A stretch of 64,000 nucleotides of DNA from positions 1-64,000 of the forward strand of contig JBJXDY010000113.1 in NCBI GenBank assembly GCA_046154965.1. Direction: 5' to 3'. The DNA is from DATKFM01 sp046154965. Lineage in GTDB: Bacteria > Pseudomonadota > Alphaproteobacteria > Dongiales > Dongiaceae. The notes under the pieces were generated by a model. The model saw nothing but the letters and a program-made list of their open reading frames with translations. It made no database searches and had not been told where the DNA came from. Within the stretch, counting starts at the first letter, position 1. Each line of letters begins with the position of its first letter. This document shows positions 26,191 through 34,222 of this stretch, piece by piece. The position numbers and the translations under genes are program-made.

Positions 26191-26958
26191 TCAGAACTCA
26201 TCCTTCCGCCGGCGGATCTCCGCGAACACCGTTGCCGGATCGGCGCCGGCGAGGCCGAGGCCGGCGGCGATGGAGGGCTCATCGGCGCGGAAGAAGGGGT
26301 TGGTCGCCTGCTCCTCGCCGATGGTCGAGGGAATTGTCGCCACGCCGCGCGAGCGCAGATCATCCACCCGCACCGCGCGCATGGCGAGCGCCACATTGCC
26401 GGGCTCGATGGTCAGGGCGAAGCGGGCATTGTTCTGGGTGTATTCGTGGCCGCAATAGACGCGGGTCGCCGCGGGCAGGGTGCGTAGTTTGCCGAGTGAC
26501 GCCCACATCTGCGGCGCCGTGCCCTCGAACATGCGGCCGCAGCCCATGGCGAACAACGTGTCGCCGCAGAACAGGGCCGCGCTCTCCGGGAACCAATAGG
26601 CGATATGGCCGCGGGTATGGCCGGGGATGAACAGGATTTCGGCATGGGTGGTGCCGAACTCGTAGCGCTGGCCTTCTTCGACCGCGATGTCGATGCCGGG
26701 AATGCGGTCCTGATCCGCCTTCGGCCCGACGATCTTGCAGCCGGTGGCCTGCTTCAGCCGCAGATTGCCGCCGGTATGGTCGTGGTGATGATGGGTGTTG
26801 AGCACATGGGTCAGTCCCCAGCCGCGGCCCCGCGCCATCGCCAATACCGGCTCCGCCTCCGACGGATCGACCGCCGCCGTCAGGTTGGCCGCGGGTTCCC
26901 GCACCAGATAGGCGTAGTTGTCTCTCAGCAGGGGGACGAGAACGATTTCCAGCGCCAT
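26191..26958 (-). CDS. gloB: Hydroxyacylglutathione hydrolase (glyoxalase II)
   Basis: A 255-residue metallo-beta-lactamase-fold enzyme starting at 26958 (MALEIVLVPLLRDNYAYLVREP). The dinuclear metal motif THHHHDH is at residues 55-61. Further ligands are in FIPGHTRGHIAYW (His) and FCGDTLFAMGCGRMFEGT (Asp). The C-terminal substrate-binding region has YCGHEYTQNNARFAL and the short ending RRRKDEF seen in glyoxalase II. It hydrolyses S-D-lactoylglutathione to D-lactate and glutathione. It is divergent from a SAM-dependent methyltransferase gene, an arrangement common in alphaproteobacteria. Confidence 0.95.
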   Translation of the reverse strand: MALEIVLVPLLRDNYAYLVREPAANLTAAVDPSEAEPVLAMARGRGWGLTHVLNTHHHHDHTGGNLRLKQATGCKIVGPKADQDRIPGIDIAVEEGQRYEFGTTHAEILFIPGHTRGHIAYWFPESAALFCGDTLFAMGCGRMFEGTAPQMWASLGKLRTLPAATRVYCGHEYTQNNARFALTIEPGNVALAMRAVRVDDLRSRGVATIPSTIGEEQATNPFFRADEPSIAAGLGLAGADPATVFAEIRRRKDEF

Positions 26959-27032
26959 GGCCACCGGAAGTTACCATTCGAGGCCTCTATTCGCCACGCT
27001 GTTTCGTTAAGGAGTTCTGCTATAGTGGCGCC

Positions 27033-27797
27033 ATGTGGAACGATGTGGTTGATCTCCGGGACTTCTACAACACCCGCATGGGCGAGGTGACGCGGCACCT
27101 GGTGCGGCGCAAGATCCGCTCCATCTGGCCGGAGGTGCGGGGCATGAGCATGCTCGGCCTCGGCTATGCCGTGCCGTTCCTGCGCCAGTTCCGCGAGGAG
27201 GCGGAGCGGGTGATCGCGGTGATGCCGGCGCAGCAAGGCATCCTGCCCTGGCCGCCGGAGGGGCCGAATTGCGCTGCGCTGGCGGACGAGACGGCGCTGC
27301 CGCTGCCCGATGTGTCCGTCGACCGGCTGCTGCTGGTGCATGGTCTGGAATGCGGCGAGCATACGGCCGACATGCTGAAGGAGATGTGGCGGGTGCTGAC
27401 CGGCAGCGGCCGCATCCTGATCGTGGTGCCGAACCGCCGCGGCATCTGGGCCCAGACCGACCGCACGCCCTTCGGCCAGGGCCATCCCTATTCCGCGTCG
27501 CAGCTCTCGAAGGTGCTGCGCGCGAATATGTTTATCCCCATCCAGACCCAGCACGCCCTGTATGTGCCGCCGACGCGTTCGCTGGCGATCCTGTCGACCG
27601 CGCCGGCCTGGGAGCGCATCGGCGCCCGCTGGTTCCCGGCCCTCGGCGGAGTGACGCTGATCGAAGCCGGCAAGCAGATCTATGCCGCCACGGCCGTGCG
27701 GGCAAAGCGGGCGAAAGCGCCTGTTGTCGTGCCGTTCCCGGAGAGTGCCCGCAGCGGCGCCGGCCGCAGCTACCTATCGCCGCCAGAGCAGAAGTAG
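27033..27797 (+). CDS. Class I SAM-dependent methyltransferase-like protein
   Basis: A 254-residue protein. The nucleotide-binding region is degenerate (MSMLGLGYAVPFLRQF around residue 39 rather than a clear GxGxG). Later motifs fit Methyltransf_11 proteins: LADETALPLPDVSVDRLLLVHGLE (motif II/III) and EMWRVLTGSGRILIVVPNRRGIWAQTDRTPFGQGHPYSASQL. The start has only a short leader, with a TATAGT box 12 nt upstream in the 74-nt gloB divergent gap. The gene is conserved next to gloB in many alphaproteobacteria; its substrate is unknown. Confidence 0.85.
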   Translation: MWNDVVDLRDFYNTRMGEVTRHLVRRKIRSIWPEVRGMSMLGLGYAVPFLRQFREEAERVIAVMPAQQGILPWPPEGPNCAALADETALPLPDVSVDRLLLVHGLECGEHTADMLKEMWRVLTGSGRILIVVPNRRGIWAQTDRTPFGQGHPYSASQLSKVLRANMFIPIQTQHALYVPPTRSLAILSTAPAWERIGARWFPALGGVTLIEAGKQIYAATAVRAKRAKAPVVVPFPESARSGAGRSYLSPPEQK

Positions 27798-27805
27798 CAC
27801 TCCAG

Positions 27806-29869
27806 CTAGCCTGTTTCCCCCAGCTCAATCGCGCCGTTCCACCCCGCCCGCTGAAATCCTTCGGCGAAGATCGCCATATGCTGCGGCAGGCGGAAGGGAT
27901 AGGTCGACCGCACATAGGCATCGGACAAATCGGGCTGCAACCGCAGCAGCTTCCGGAGAGCTTCCTGTGCCTCCGCTTTCGGTCCCCTGTGCCCGAGCGC
28001 GGCAACAAGGCGGTGATGGGCACGGACGCTTCCGGGCTCTTGGCGGACTGCTTCCCTGGCGTCCGCCGCCGCGCCATCCAGATCGCCGAGCAGGAGCCGC
28101 GCCAGCGAGAGGTCGGCCAGGATCAGGGAGCGCGACTGATAACGCGGATCCAGTTGCAGAACGGTTTCCAGAGGCGCGAGCGCCTCCTGCGGGCGGCCGG
28201 CGAAGACGGCGACGCAACCGGAGAACTGATGGGCGATCACAGCCGAGGGGTTGAGTGCGATGGCCCGCTCCACCTCATGCTGTGCGCGATCATACTGGCG
28301 GCTGGTCCAAAGCAAGGCGATGCCGAGCAAGGCATGGGCTAGCCAGTCATCGTCATCGAGTTCCACGGCGCGGCGCGCGCATTGCAGTGTCGCCGCCAGG
28401 ACCCGCGGCGGATTCTTCGTCCAGCCCGCCAGGGCATCATGGAAATGGGACAGAGCCAGCAGCGTGTGGGCATAAGACGACAACGGATCGAGCTCGATCG
28501 CCTTCTGCAGCAGGTTCCGCGCCTCGGCGGCGCCGGCGCCGGCGTATTCATGCTGATGGGAGAAAGCGCCATAGAGCCGCGCCAGCGCGCGCTGGGTATA
28601 GTCCCAGCTATCGAGATTCTCGGGATGCTTGCGCAGCGCGCGGCGCAGCTCGGCGCGGCTGAGCTGCGGCTCGATGCTCTGGACGATGCTGGTGGTGATC
28701 TCGTCCTGGACGGCGAAGAAATCGCCGCAATCGCGGTCGTAGCGCTGTGCCCAAAGCTGCGTGCCTGAATTCGAATCCACCAGCTGCACGGAGATGCGGA
28801 ACTTGTCATTGGCCCGGCGCATGCTGCCTTGGAGGAAATAGCGCGCGCCCAGCTCCTGCGCCGCCCGCGCTGCGCCGCCGAGCTTTTTTTTGTAGAACGC
28901 GGTCGAGTTGCGGGCGATGACCGGGAAACGCCGCCAGTATGACAGCGCTGTGATGATATCTTCGGTGACGCCGTCGGCAAGATAGGCCTGATTGGGATCC
29001 TCGCTGAGATTCTCGAACGGGAAAACGGCGACGGCAGGGCGCGTCCACAAGCCGTCGGCGTTGCTGCCTGGTCGTGGCCCCGTATGCCCGTTATCAGCCG
29101 ATACGATTGCGACGGGTTCAGGGCGTGGCGGCGTGTGAATCTCCAGATGCCGGAGGGCTTCGCGATACAGCTCCATGGTCGAAGGCTCGGGCACCGTATT
29201 CAGTTCGCGCTTCAGAATCTCGGCGCATTGCCGGTAGCGGCGGATCGCCGTGTTATAGGCGCCCTGATCGAGATGAAGCCGGATAAGCTGGCGATGCGCT
29301 TCCTCCGCCAGGGGATCGAGCGCAAGCGTCCGGTTGAGCGACGCCGCGGCGTCTTCCAGATCGCCGGCCGTCACCTGGCATCGGGCAAGCTTGATTAGCA
29401 CCGTCACCGCCGACTCATAGAGCTGGGCCCGCTCCTGCCGCAGCCACTCTTCGAAGGCGGAATCCCGCAGATTGAATCCGTCAAGGAACGGTCCCCGGTA
29501 CAGATCCGCAGCGGCGCGCAGGTCATCGGAGGAGTCGCTGGCGGCAAGACGTTTGAAGGCGGCGATGTCGACTTCAGCCACGCAGTCACGCAGGGTTACC
29601 GTATCCCTGTCGACGTTGAGAATCGACGCGGCGCCGTTCAGCGCGCGGCGGATCGAGGTAAGCGTCTGGCTCAGGCTATGGCGTGCTTGCGCATCGGCGC
29701 GTTCGCCCCACAGCAGAGCGGTCAGCCTGTCGCGCGGCTGCGCTTCGCCGGTCCGGCAGGCCAGATAGGCCAACAGCGCCTCCGCCTTGCGCGTCGGCAG
29801 CGCGATCGCACTGCCATCCGGCCGATGGGCCGTGAAGCCGCCGAAAAAAATGAGATTAATCTCCACCAT
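27806..29869 (-). CDS. BTAD/TPR-type transcriptional regulator (SARP-like) with TolB-like domain
   Basis: A 687-residue regulator. The N-terminal winged-helix DNA-binding half (about residues 1-100: LPTRKAEALLAYLACRTGEAQPRDRLTALLWGER, then SLSQTLTSIRRAL) is followed by a BTAD domain (about 100-250: LRAAADLYRGPFLDGFN, ALDPLAEEAHRQLIRLHLDQG). A TolB/adenylate-cyclase-associated segment follows (AVFPFENLSEDPNQAYLADGVTEDIITALS, near 282-310), and then a TPR array to the C-terminus. There is no cyclase catalytic domain, although such proteins are often misnamed. It is divergent from the mddA-like gene across a gap rich in palindromes and probably regulates itself or that gene. Confidence 0.88.
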   Translation of the reverse strand: MVEINLIFFGGFTAHRPDGSAIALPTRKAEALLAYLACRTGEAQPRDRLTALLWGERADAQARHSLSQTLTSIRRALNGAASILNVDRDTVTLRDCVAEVDIAAFKRLAASDSSDDLRAAADLYRGPFLDGFNLRDSAFEEWLRQERAQLYESAVTVLIKLARCQVTAGDLEDAAASLNRTLALDPLAEEAHRQLIRLHLDQGAYNTAIRRYRQCAEILKRELNTVPEPSTMELYREALRHLEIHTPPRPEPVAIVSADNGHTGPRPGSNADGLWTRPAVAVFPFENLSEDPNQAYLADGVTEDIITALSYWRRFPVIARNSTAFYKKKLGGAARAAQELGARYFLQGSMRRANDKFRISVQLVDSNSGTQLWAQRYDRDCGDFFAVQDEITTSIVQSIEPQLSRAELRRALRKHPENLDSWDYTQRALARLYGAFSHQHEYAGAGAAEARNLLQKAIELDPLSSYAHTLLALSHFHDALAGWTKNPPRVLAATLQCARRAVELDDDDWLAHALLGIALLWTSRQYDRAQHEVERAIALNPSAVIAHQFSGCVAVFAGRPQEALAPLETVLQLDPRYQSRSLILADLSLARLLLGDLDGAAADAREAVRQEPGSVRAHHRLVAALGHRGPKAEAQEALRKLLRLQPDLSDAYVRSTYPFRLPQHMAIFAEGFQRAGWNGAIELGETG

Positions 29870-29972
29870 CAGCTAGCCTCTCAGCATTGGACCTGTGCCA
29901 CGTACATTGGGCCACTTGCCGTTATGTGAAGGAGATGATCGCGACAATCGCCGCACAATCCGCGCGATAGTA

Positions 29973-29992
29973 ACAACAGCCATGGCTGTTGT
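29973..29992. promoter_or_regulatory. 20-bp perfect palindrome, operator candidate
   Basis: ACAACAGCCATGGCTGTTGT is its own reverse complement over the full 20 bp. It lies 103 nt upstream of the BTAD regulator start and about 235 nt upstream of the mddA-like start. A perfect dyad of this length between divergent promoters is most simply a repressor or activator operator; which protein binds it is unknown. Confidence 0.55.
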
Positions 29993-30059
29993 ATTCCGGG
30001 CACGAGGGCTGCCGATCCGAGCATCAGCTAAGACACTAACGGCGCCGGCGTCTGACAAC

Positions 30060-30075
30060 TGTGACGCAGGTCACA
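30060..30075. promoter_or_regulatory. CRP-type dyad TGTGA-N6-TCACA
   Basis: TGTGACGCAGGTCACA matches the CRP half-site pair TGTGA-N6-TCACA exactly. It lies about 150 nt upstream of the mddA-like start at 30227. CRP/FNR-family regulators in alphaproteobacteria use closely related sequences, so the site could belong to a CRP or a Dnr/Fnr-like homologue. Confidence 0.55.
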
Positions 30076-30226
30076 CTGGCGGGGGGCCATGCAACTATCA
30101 CAACCGGCCACGGACGTAAAGTTGGCCGGTTTGCAGTTTTGAGACTTTTTTGAAGCCGCTGTGGCGGCCTTGTGACGCCGCCTCCGTATCCTGTTGCTCC
30201 CCGTCCGAATCTCTATGGAGCCTCTC

Positions 30227-31006
30227 ATGGCCGGATTGCTCGCCCTTATCTACGGCGTCATCGCTTACGCGATCTTCTTCTTTACCTTCTGCTATGCCAT
30301 TGGATTCGTCGGCAATCTGGTGGTGCCGAAGTCGATCGATTCCGGCATGGCCGGACCGTTGATCGAATCCATGCTGATCAATGCTGCGCTATTGGCGCTG
30401 TTTGCCGTGCAGCACAGCGTCATGGCGCGGCCGGCGTTCAAGCGGCTGTGGACGCGGCTCGTGCCGACCTCGGTCGAGCGCAGCACCTATGTCGTCTTTG
30501 CCAGCGCTGCCCTGCTGCTGCTCTACTGGCAGTGGCGGCCGATCGGCGAGCCGATCTGGACGGTCGAGCAGCCGTTGGCGGCGGCCGCCCTACAGGGTGT
30601 CTTCTGGCTCGGCTGGCTGCTGGTTCTCTTCAGCACCTTCCTGATCAACCATTTCGAGCTGTTTGGGCTGCGCCAGGTCATCGGCCGTCTGCTGCGCTGG
30701 CCGGCGCCAGTGCCGGAGTTCCGCACGCCGTCGCTCTATAAGCAGGTCCGGCATCCGCTCTACCTTGGGTTCCTGCTGGCGTTCTGGGCGACGCCGGCAA
30801 TGACCGCCGGCCATCTGCTCTTCGCCCTGGCCACCACCGGCTACATCCTGGTCGCGATCCAGCTCGAGGAACGCGATCTGATCGATCTCTTCGGCGACCG
30901 CTACCGCCGCTATCGCCGGCAGGTCAGCATGCTGATTCCGCTGCCCCGGGCAAAGCTCGTCGACCGGCCAACGGAAGAGCCCGTCGCGCAATGGAAGCAG
31001 CGTTAG
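30227..31006 (+). CDS. mddA: Methanethiol S-methyltransferase-like membrane protein (MddA/isoprenylcysteine methyltransferase superfamily)
   Basis: The start at 30227 is set by GGAG six bases upstream; 30215 is an alternative ATG. The 259-residue protein has five or six transmembrane helices. Hallmarks are ALFAVQHSVMARPAFKRLWTRLVPTSVERSTYV, LINHFELFGLRQV and the C-terminal SAM-binding region YKQVRHPLYLGFLLAFWATPAMTAGHLLFA followed by EERDLIDLFGDRYRRYRRQV. These match MddA, which methylates methanethiol to dimethyl sulfide, better than generic NnrU or ICMT proteins. The function is known from other bacteria; here it is inferred. It is followed 2 nt later by a DUF1127 gene. Confidence 0.75.
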   Translation: MAGLLALIYGVIAYAIFFFTFCYAIGFVGNLVVPKSIDSGMAGPLIESMLINAALLALFAVQHSVMARPAFKRLWTRLVPTSVERSTYVVFASAALLLLYWQWRPIGEPIWTVEQPLAAAALQGVFWLGWLLVLFSTFLINHFELFGLRQVIGRLLRWPAPVPEFRTPSLYKQVRHPLYLGFLLAFWATPAMTAGHLLFALATTGYILVAIQLEERDLIDLFGDRYRRYRRQVSMLIPLPRAKLVDRPTEEPVAQWKQR

Positions 31007-31008
31007 CC

Positions 31009-31347
31009 ATGCGGACACAGACTTCCGCCGCGCCCTCGGCACGGGATCCAATGCCGATGGCGGCGAACGAGAAGGGTGCGCCGGTTCGGCGCGTCCTGGT
31101 CGCCGAGCTCAGCCCTTGGCTGCGCAATGCGAGGGGTGCCTCCGATGTCGCCGATATTCACGTGCCGCAGTTGGACGCGCCCGGCGGCGCGCTGGTCCAG
31201 CGCTTGGCGGACCGGTTGCTGACCTGGCTGCAGCGCGCGCAGCAGCGCCGGCATCTCAGGACGCTCAACGACAACATGCTGAAGGATATCGGCCTGTCGC
31301 GCGCCGATGTGGACCACGAGACCCGCCGGCGCTTTTGGCAGGATTGA
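31009..31347 (+). CDS. DUF1127 domain-containing protein with long N-terminal extension
   Basis: A 112-residue protein starting at 31009 (MRTQTSAAPSARDPM). The C-terminal 40-45 residues are a DUF1127 domain (LLTWLQRAQQRRHLRTLNDNMLKDIGLSRADVDHETRRRFW). The preceding 65 residues are a low-complexity, probably disordered tail. DUF1127 proteins in alphaproteobacteria are often small arginine-rich RNA-related or phosphate/carbon metabolism modulators. It begins 2 nt after the mddA-like stop, so the two are co-transcribed. Its ending converges on metW with an 8-nt gap. Confidence 0.88.
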   Translation: MRTQTSAAPSARDPMPMAANEKGAPVRRVLVAELSPWLRNARGASDVADIHVPQLDAPGGALVQRLADRLLTWLQRAQQRRHLRTLNDNMLKDIGLSRADVDHETRRRFWQD

Positions 31348-31355
31348 ACGGAACG

Positions 31356-32018
31356 TCAGCGGCGGCGCAGCAGGAACAGTCCCTGCTCGCCGAACAGGTT
31401 GGCGTGCCAGAGCGAGCGGATGGCGGTGGGCTTTCCTTGGCGGGAAATCGCCACCGCTCGCTCTACTTGAATGCCGAGCTCGCGCGCCAGCTGGATGAAG
31501 TCCAGGATGGTGCAGAAATGGATGTTCGGCGTGTCATACCAGCTTTCGGCCAGCGTTTCCGTCACCGGCATGCGGCCGTGGGACAACAGATGCCAGCGCA
31601 CGCGCCAATGACCGAAATTCGGGAACGACACGATGGCGTGGCGGCCGATGCGCACGAGCTGCTGCAGCACGCCCTTGGGATCGCGGGTCGCCTGCAGCGT
31701 CTGGCTCAGCACTACATAGTCGAAGGCGTCTGACGGATAATCCTTGAGGTCGGTGTCGGCGTCGCCCTGGATGACGCTGAGGCCCTGGCTGACCGAGGCA
31801 TTGACGCCGGCCTGGCTGATCTCGATGCCGCGGCCGTCCACCTGCTTGAAATGCACGAGATAGTCGAGCAGCGCGCCGTCGCCGCAGCCGACATCGAGCA
31901 CCCGCGCCTTCGGCGCGACGATGTCGGCGATCAATTGTAGATCTATGCGGATGCCGCCGCCGGTGGCGGGCCGCCTGCGTTTCCCGGCGATCTGGCTGGC
32001 GAGGGCGGTGCTGGTCAT
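31356..32018 (-). CDS. metW: Methionine biosynthesis protein MetW
   Basis: A 220-residue SAM-methyltransferase-fold protein. Motif I is VLDVGCGDGALLDYLV near residues 39-54, followed by GIEISQAGVNASVSQGLSVIQGDADTDLKDYPSDAFDYVVLSQTLQA, all typical of MetW. MetW forms a functional unit with the MetX acyltransferase and improves methionine synthesis; the exact role is not settled. It follows metX by 6 nt in the same direction. Confidence 0.94.
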   Translation of the reverse strand: MTSTALASQIAGKRRRPATGGGIRIDLQLIADIVAPKARVLDVGCGDGALLDYLVHFKQVDGRGIEISQAGVNASVSQGLSVIQGDADTDLKDYPSDAFDYVVLSQTLQATRDPKGVLQQLVRIGRHAIVSFPNFGHWRVRWHLLSHGRMPVTETLAESWYDTPNIHFCTILDFIQLARELGIQVERAVAISRQGKPTAIRSLWHANLFGEQGLFLLRRR

Positions 32019-32024
32019 CGGCGC

Positions 32025-33182
32025 CTACAGCCCGCGATGCTCGGCGCAGCCGGCGAGAAAGCCGCGCATGGTGGCCAGGAACTCCGGCTCTTCCAGCAGG
32101 AAGGCGTCATGGCCCTTGTCGCTCTGGATCTCGACGAAACTGACATTGGCGGCCACGGCGTTCAGCGCATGGACGATGGCGCGGCTCTCGCTGGTGGGGA
32201 ACAGCCAATCGCTGGTGAAGGAGAACAGGCAGAAGCGCACGGGCGTGCCGCGGAAGGCATTGGGCACCGAGCCGAACTCCCGGGCCATGTCGAAATAGTC
32301 CATCGCGCGGGTGATGTAGAGATAGGAGTTGGCGTCAAAGCGGTCGACGAAGGTGGAGCCCTGGTGGCGCAGATAGCTCTCCACCTGGAAATCGGCATCG
32401 AAGCCATATGTCAGATGCGCCCGGTCCTGCAGGTTGCGGCCGAACTTGCGGTGCAGCGCCGTCTCCGAGAGATAAGTGATGTGGGCGGCCATGCGCGCCA
32501 CCGCGAGGCCCCGCGCCGGATTGCGCCCCTGCGCCTGATAGTCGCCGCCGCACCAGTCGGGATCCGCCATGATCGCCTGGCGGCCCACCTCGTGGAAGGC
32601 GATGTTCTGCGCCGAATGCCGCGCGGCGCCCGCCACCGGCACGGCGGCGAAGACATTCTGCGGATAGGCCGCCGCCCATTGCAGCACCTGCATCGCCCCC
32701 ATGGAGCCGCCGGTGACGCAGAACAGCTTGTCGATGCCCAGATGGTCGATCAGCAGCTTCTGCGCCCGCACCATGTCGCCGACGGTGATGACGGGGAAGC
32801 CGATGCCATAGGTGCGGCCGGTGCGCGGATTGATGTCCCGCGGCCCGGTGGTGCCCATGCAGCCGCCGAGCACATTGGAGGAGATGACGAAGAATTTGTC
32901 GGTGTCGATCGGCTTGCCCGGCCCGACCATCAGGTCCCACCAGCCGGGCTTGCCGGTGACGGGATGGGTCTCCACCGCGAACTGGTCGCCGGTCAGGGCG
33001 TGGCAGAGCAGCACCGCGTTCGACCGCTCCCGGTTCAAGGCGCCATAGGTCTGGAAGGCGATGGTGAAGGGGCCGAACTCCACGCCGCTATCCAGCAGCA
33101 TCGGCCGGTCCGCGCCGAAAGTGACACGGTGGCCCGGAAGATCGGGCCAGCCGGCGGCCTCGCTGCGGGAAAGGGCGGTCAT
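32025..33182 (-). CDS. metX: Homoserine O-acetyltransferase (MetX)
   Basis: A 385-residue alpha/beta-hydrolase acyltransferase that activates homoserine with an acyl-CoA for methionine synthesis. The nucleophile elbow is CVTGGSMGAMQVLQWAAAYP near residue 150. Other signatures are NAVLLCHALTGDQF, PGKPIDTDKFFVISSNVLGGCMGTTGP and a C-terminal SDKGHDAFLLE containing the catalytic His. Members of this family may use succinyl-CoA instead, which cannot be decided here. It heads the metX-metW operon and diverges from the chorismate mutase gene. Confidence 0.95.
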   Translation of the reverse strand: MTALSRSEAAGWPDLPGHRVTFGADRPMLLDSGVEFGPFTIAFQTYGALNRERSNAVLLCHALTGDQFAVETHPVTGKPGWWDLMVGPGKPIDTDKFFVISSNVLGGCMGTTGPRDINPRTGRTYGIGFPVITVGDMVRAQKLLIDHLGIDKLFCVTGGSMGAMQVLQWAAAYPQNVFAAVPVAGAARHSAQNIAFHEVGRQAIMADPDWCGGDYQAQGRNPARGLAVARMAAHITYLSETALHRKFGRNLQDRAHLTYGFDADFQVESYLRHQGSTFVDRFDANSYLYITRAMDYFDMAREFGSVPNAFRGTPVRFCLFSFTSDWLFPTSESRAIVHALNAVAANVSFVEIQSDKGHDAFLLEEPEFLATMRGFLAGCAEHRGL

Positions 33183-33322
33183 GGGTTGCGGCTGCCTTCG
33201 CGAAATCGGCGTCTAAGTCGTTGGGATATCTGGAAACCGAGGCTGCTGGCTGTCAACGTTTTCTTTGCTTTTGGGCGGACCAGCGACTATCACTAACGGC
33301 CTTCCGGGGACAATCTCTCACC

Positions 33323-34213
33323 ATGCCTTCCAGCGCCGACAAAATCGACGATCTCCGCCGCCAGATCGACGAGATCGACAATAAACTGCATGACCTGCTT
33401 ATGCTACGGGCGGATGTGGCCGCCCAGGTCGGCGCGGTCAAGGCCAATGGCGGCAACAATAGCGACCTCTTCATCCGGCCCGGCCGCGAGGCCGTGATCC
33501 TGCGCCGCCTGGTGGCGCGCCATCACGGGCCGGTGCCAAAGGCCGCCCTGGTGCGTCTTTGGCGCGAGCTGATGATGGACCTGCTGCGGGTGGAGAACCC
33601 CTTCGTCGTCGCCGTCTATCTGCCGGAGGCGCGGCCCGCCTTCTGGGATCTGGCCCGGGATCATTTCGGCACCCACACGCCGCTGACGGCTTATGAAACC
33701 ATCGGCCAGGTGCTGCGGGCCGTGATGGAAGGCCCCGCTACCATGGGCGTGCTGCCGTTTCCGCAGGAGGACGACCGCGACGCCTGGTGGCCGCTCCTGC
33801 GCGGCAGCGAGCCGCGGCAGGCCCGGGTCTTCGCGCGGCTGCCCTTCGGCGATTCCGGCAGCATTCGCGGCCCCGAGGTCGAGGCGCTGGCCATCGGCCG
33901 CGTGGTGCCGGAGACCATCGGCGTCGACCGCAGCCTGCTGGTGCTGGAAGCGGTGCCCGAGCTGAGCCGCAGCACGGTGCGCGGCATGATGACCGAATGC
34001 GGGCTGGAGCCGCGCATCCTGCATCAACGTTTGGCCCCCAGCGATCCCAGCTCCACCCTGTTCCTCGCCGAGCTGGATGGCGCGGTGCTGCCCGACGACG
34101 CCCGCTTCGAGCAGGTGGCGGCGCGGCTGGCCGGCGGGCTGAAGCATGTCTGGTCGCTGGGCAATTACGCGGCGCCGCTCACCGCCGGCGAGCTGGCGAA
34201 CGGCGACGAATAG
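33323..34213 (+). CDS. Chorismate mutase fused to a degenerate prephenate-dehydratase-like/ACT-like region
   Basis: Start ATG 33323, 296 residues. Residues about 5-95 form an AroQ-type chorismate mutase helix bundle (DKIDDLRRQIDEIDNKLHDLLMLRADVAAQVGAVKANG). Residues about 97-296 have the outline of a prephenate dehydratase core followed by an ACT-like end (ETIGQVLRAVMEGPATMGVLPFPQ; SLLVLEAVPELSRSTVRGMMTECGLEPRIL), but I do not see the TRF catalytic threonine motif. This part is therefore probably regulatory or vestigial. It is followed by an aminotransferase and a TyrA-type dehydrogenase, giving a tyrosine branch operon. Confidence 0.82.
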   Translation: MPSSADKIDDLRRQIDEIDNKLHDLLMLRADVAAQVGAVKANGGNNSDLFIRPGREAVILRRLVARHHGPVPKAALVRLWRELMMDLLRVENPFVVAVYLPEARPAFWDLARDHFGTHTPLTAYETIGQVLRAVMEGPATMGVLPFPQEDDRDAWWPLLRGSEPRQARVFARLPFGDSGSIRGPEVEALAIGRVVPETIGVDRSLLVLEAVPELSRSTVRGMMTECGLEPRILHQRLAPSDPSSTLFLAELDGAVLPDDARFEQVAARLAGGLKHVWSLGNYAAPLTAGELANGDE

Positions 34214-34222
34214 GAGAGCCGC

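Larger units (their letters stand above)
29870..30226. other. Divergent regulatory region between the BTAD regulator and the mddA-like gene
   Basis: These 357 bases hold no gene I can support, but they contain three clear dyads. One is a 20-bp perfect palindrome at 29973-29992. The second is a CRP-type site at 30060-30075. The third is a 9-bp-arm inverted repeat AACCGGCCA/TGGCCGGTT (30102-30110 and 30123-30131) followed by T-rich sequence. The AT content rises in this gap relative to the neighbours, as expected for promoters. Confidence 0.65.

Noticed and set aside
27806..29869. Calling the BTAD/TPR regulator an adenylate cyclase
   Set aside because: It has only the TolB-like segment often co-annotated with cyclases; no metal-binding cyclase aspartates are present.
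33183..33322. Possible SAM riboswitch upstream of metX
   Set aside because: I looked for the SAM-II core in the 140-nt gap on the metX strand and could not see it.
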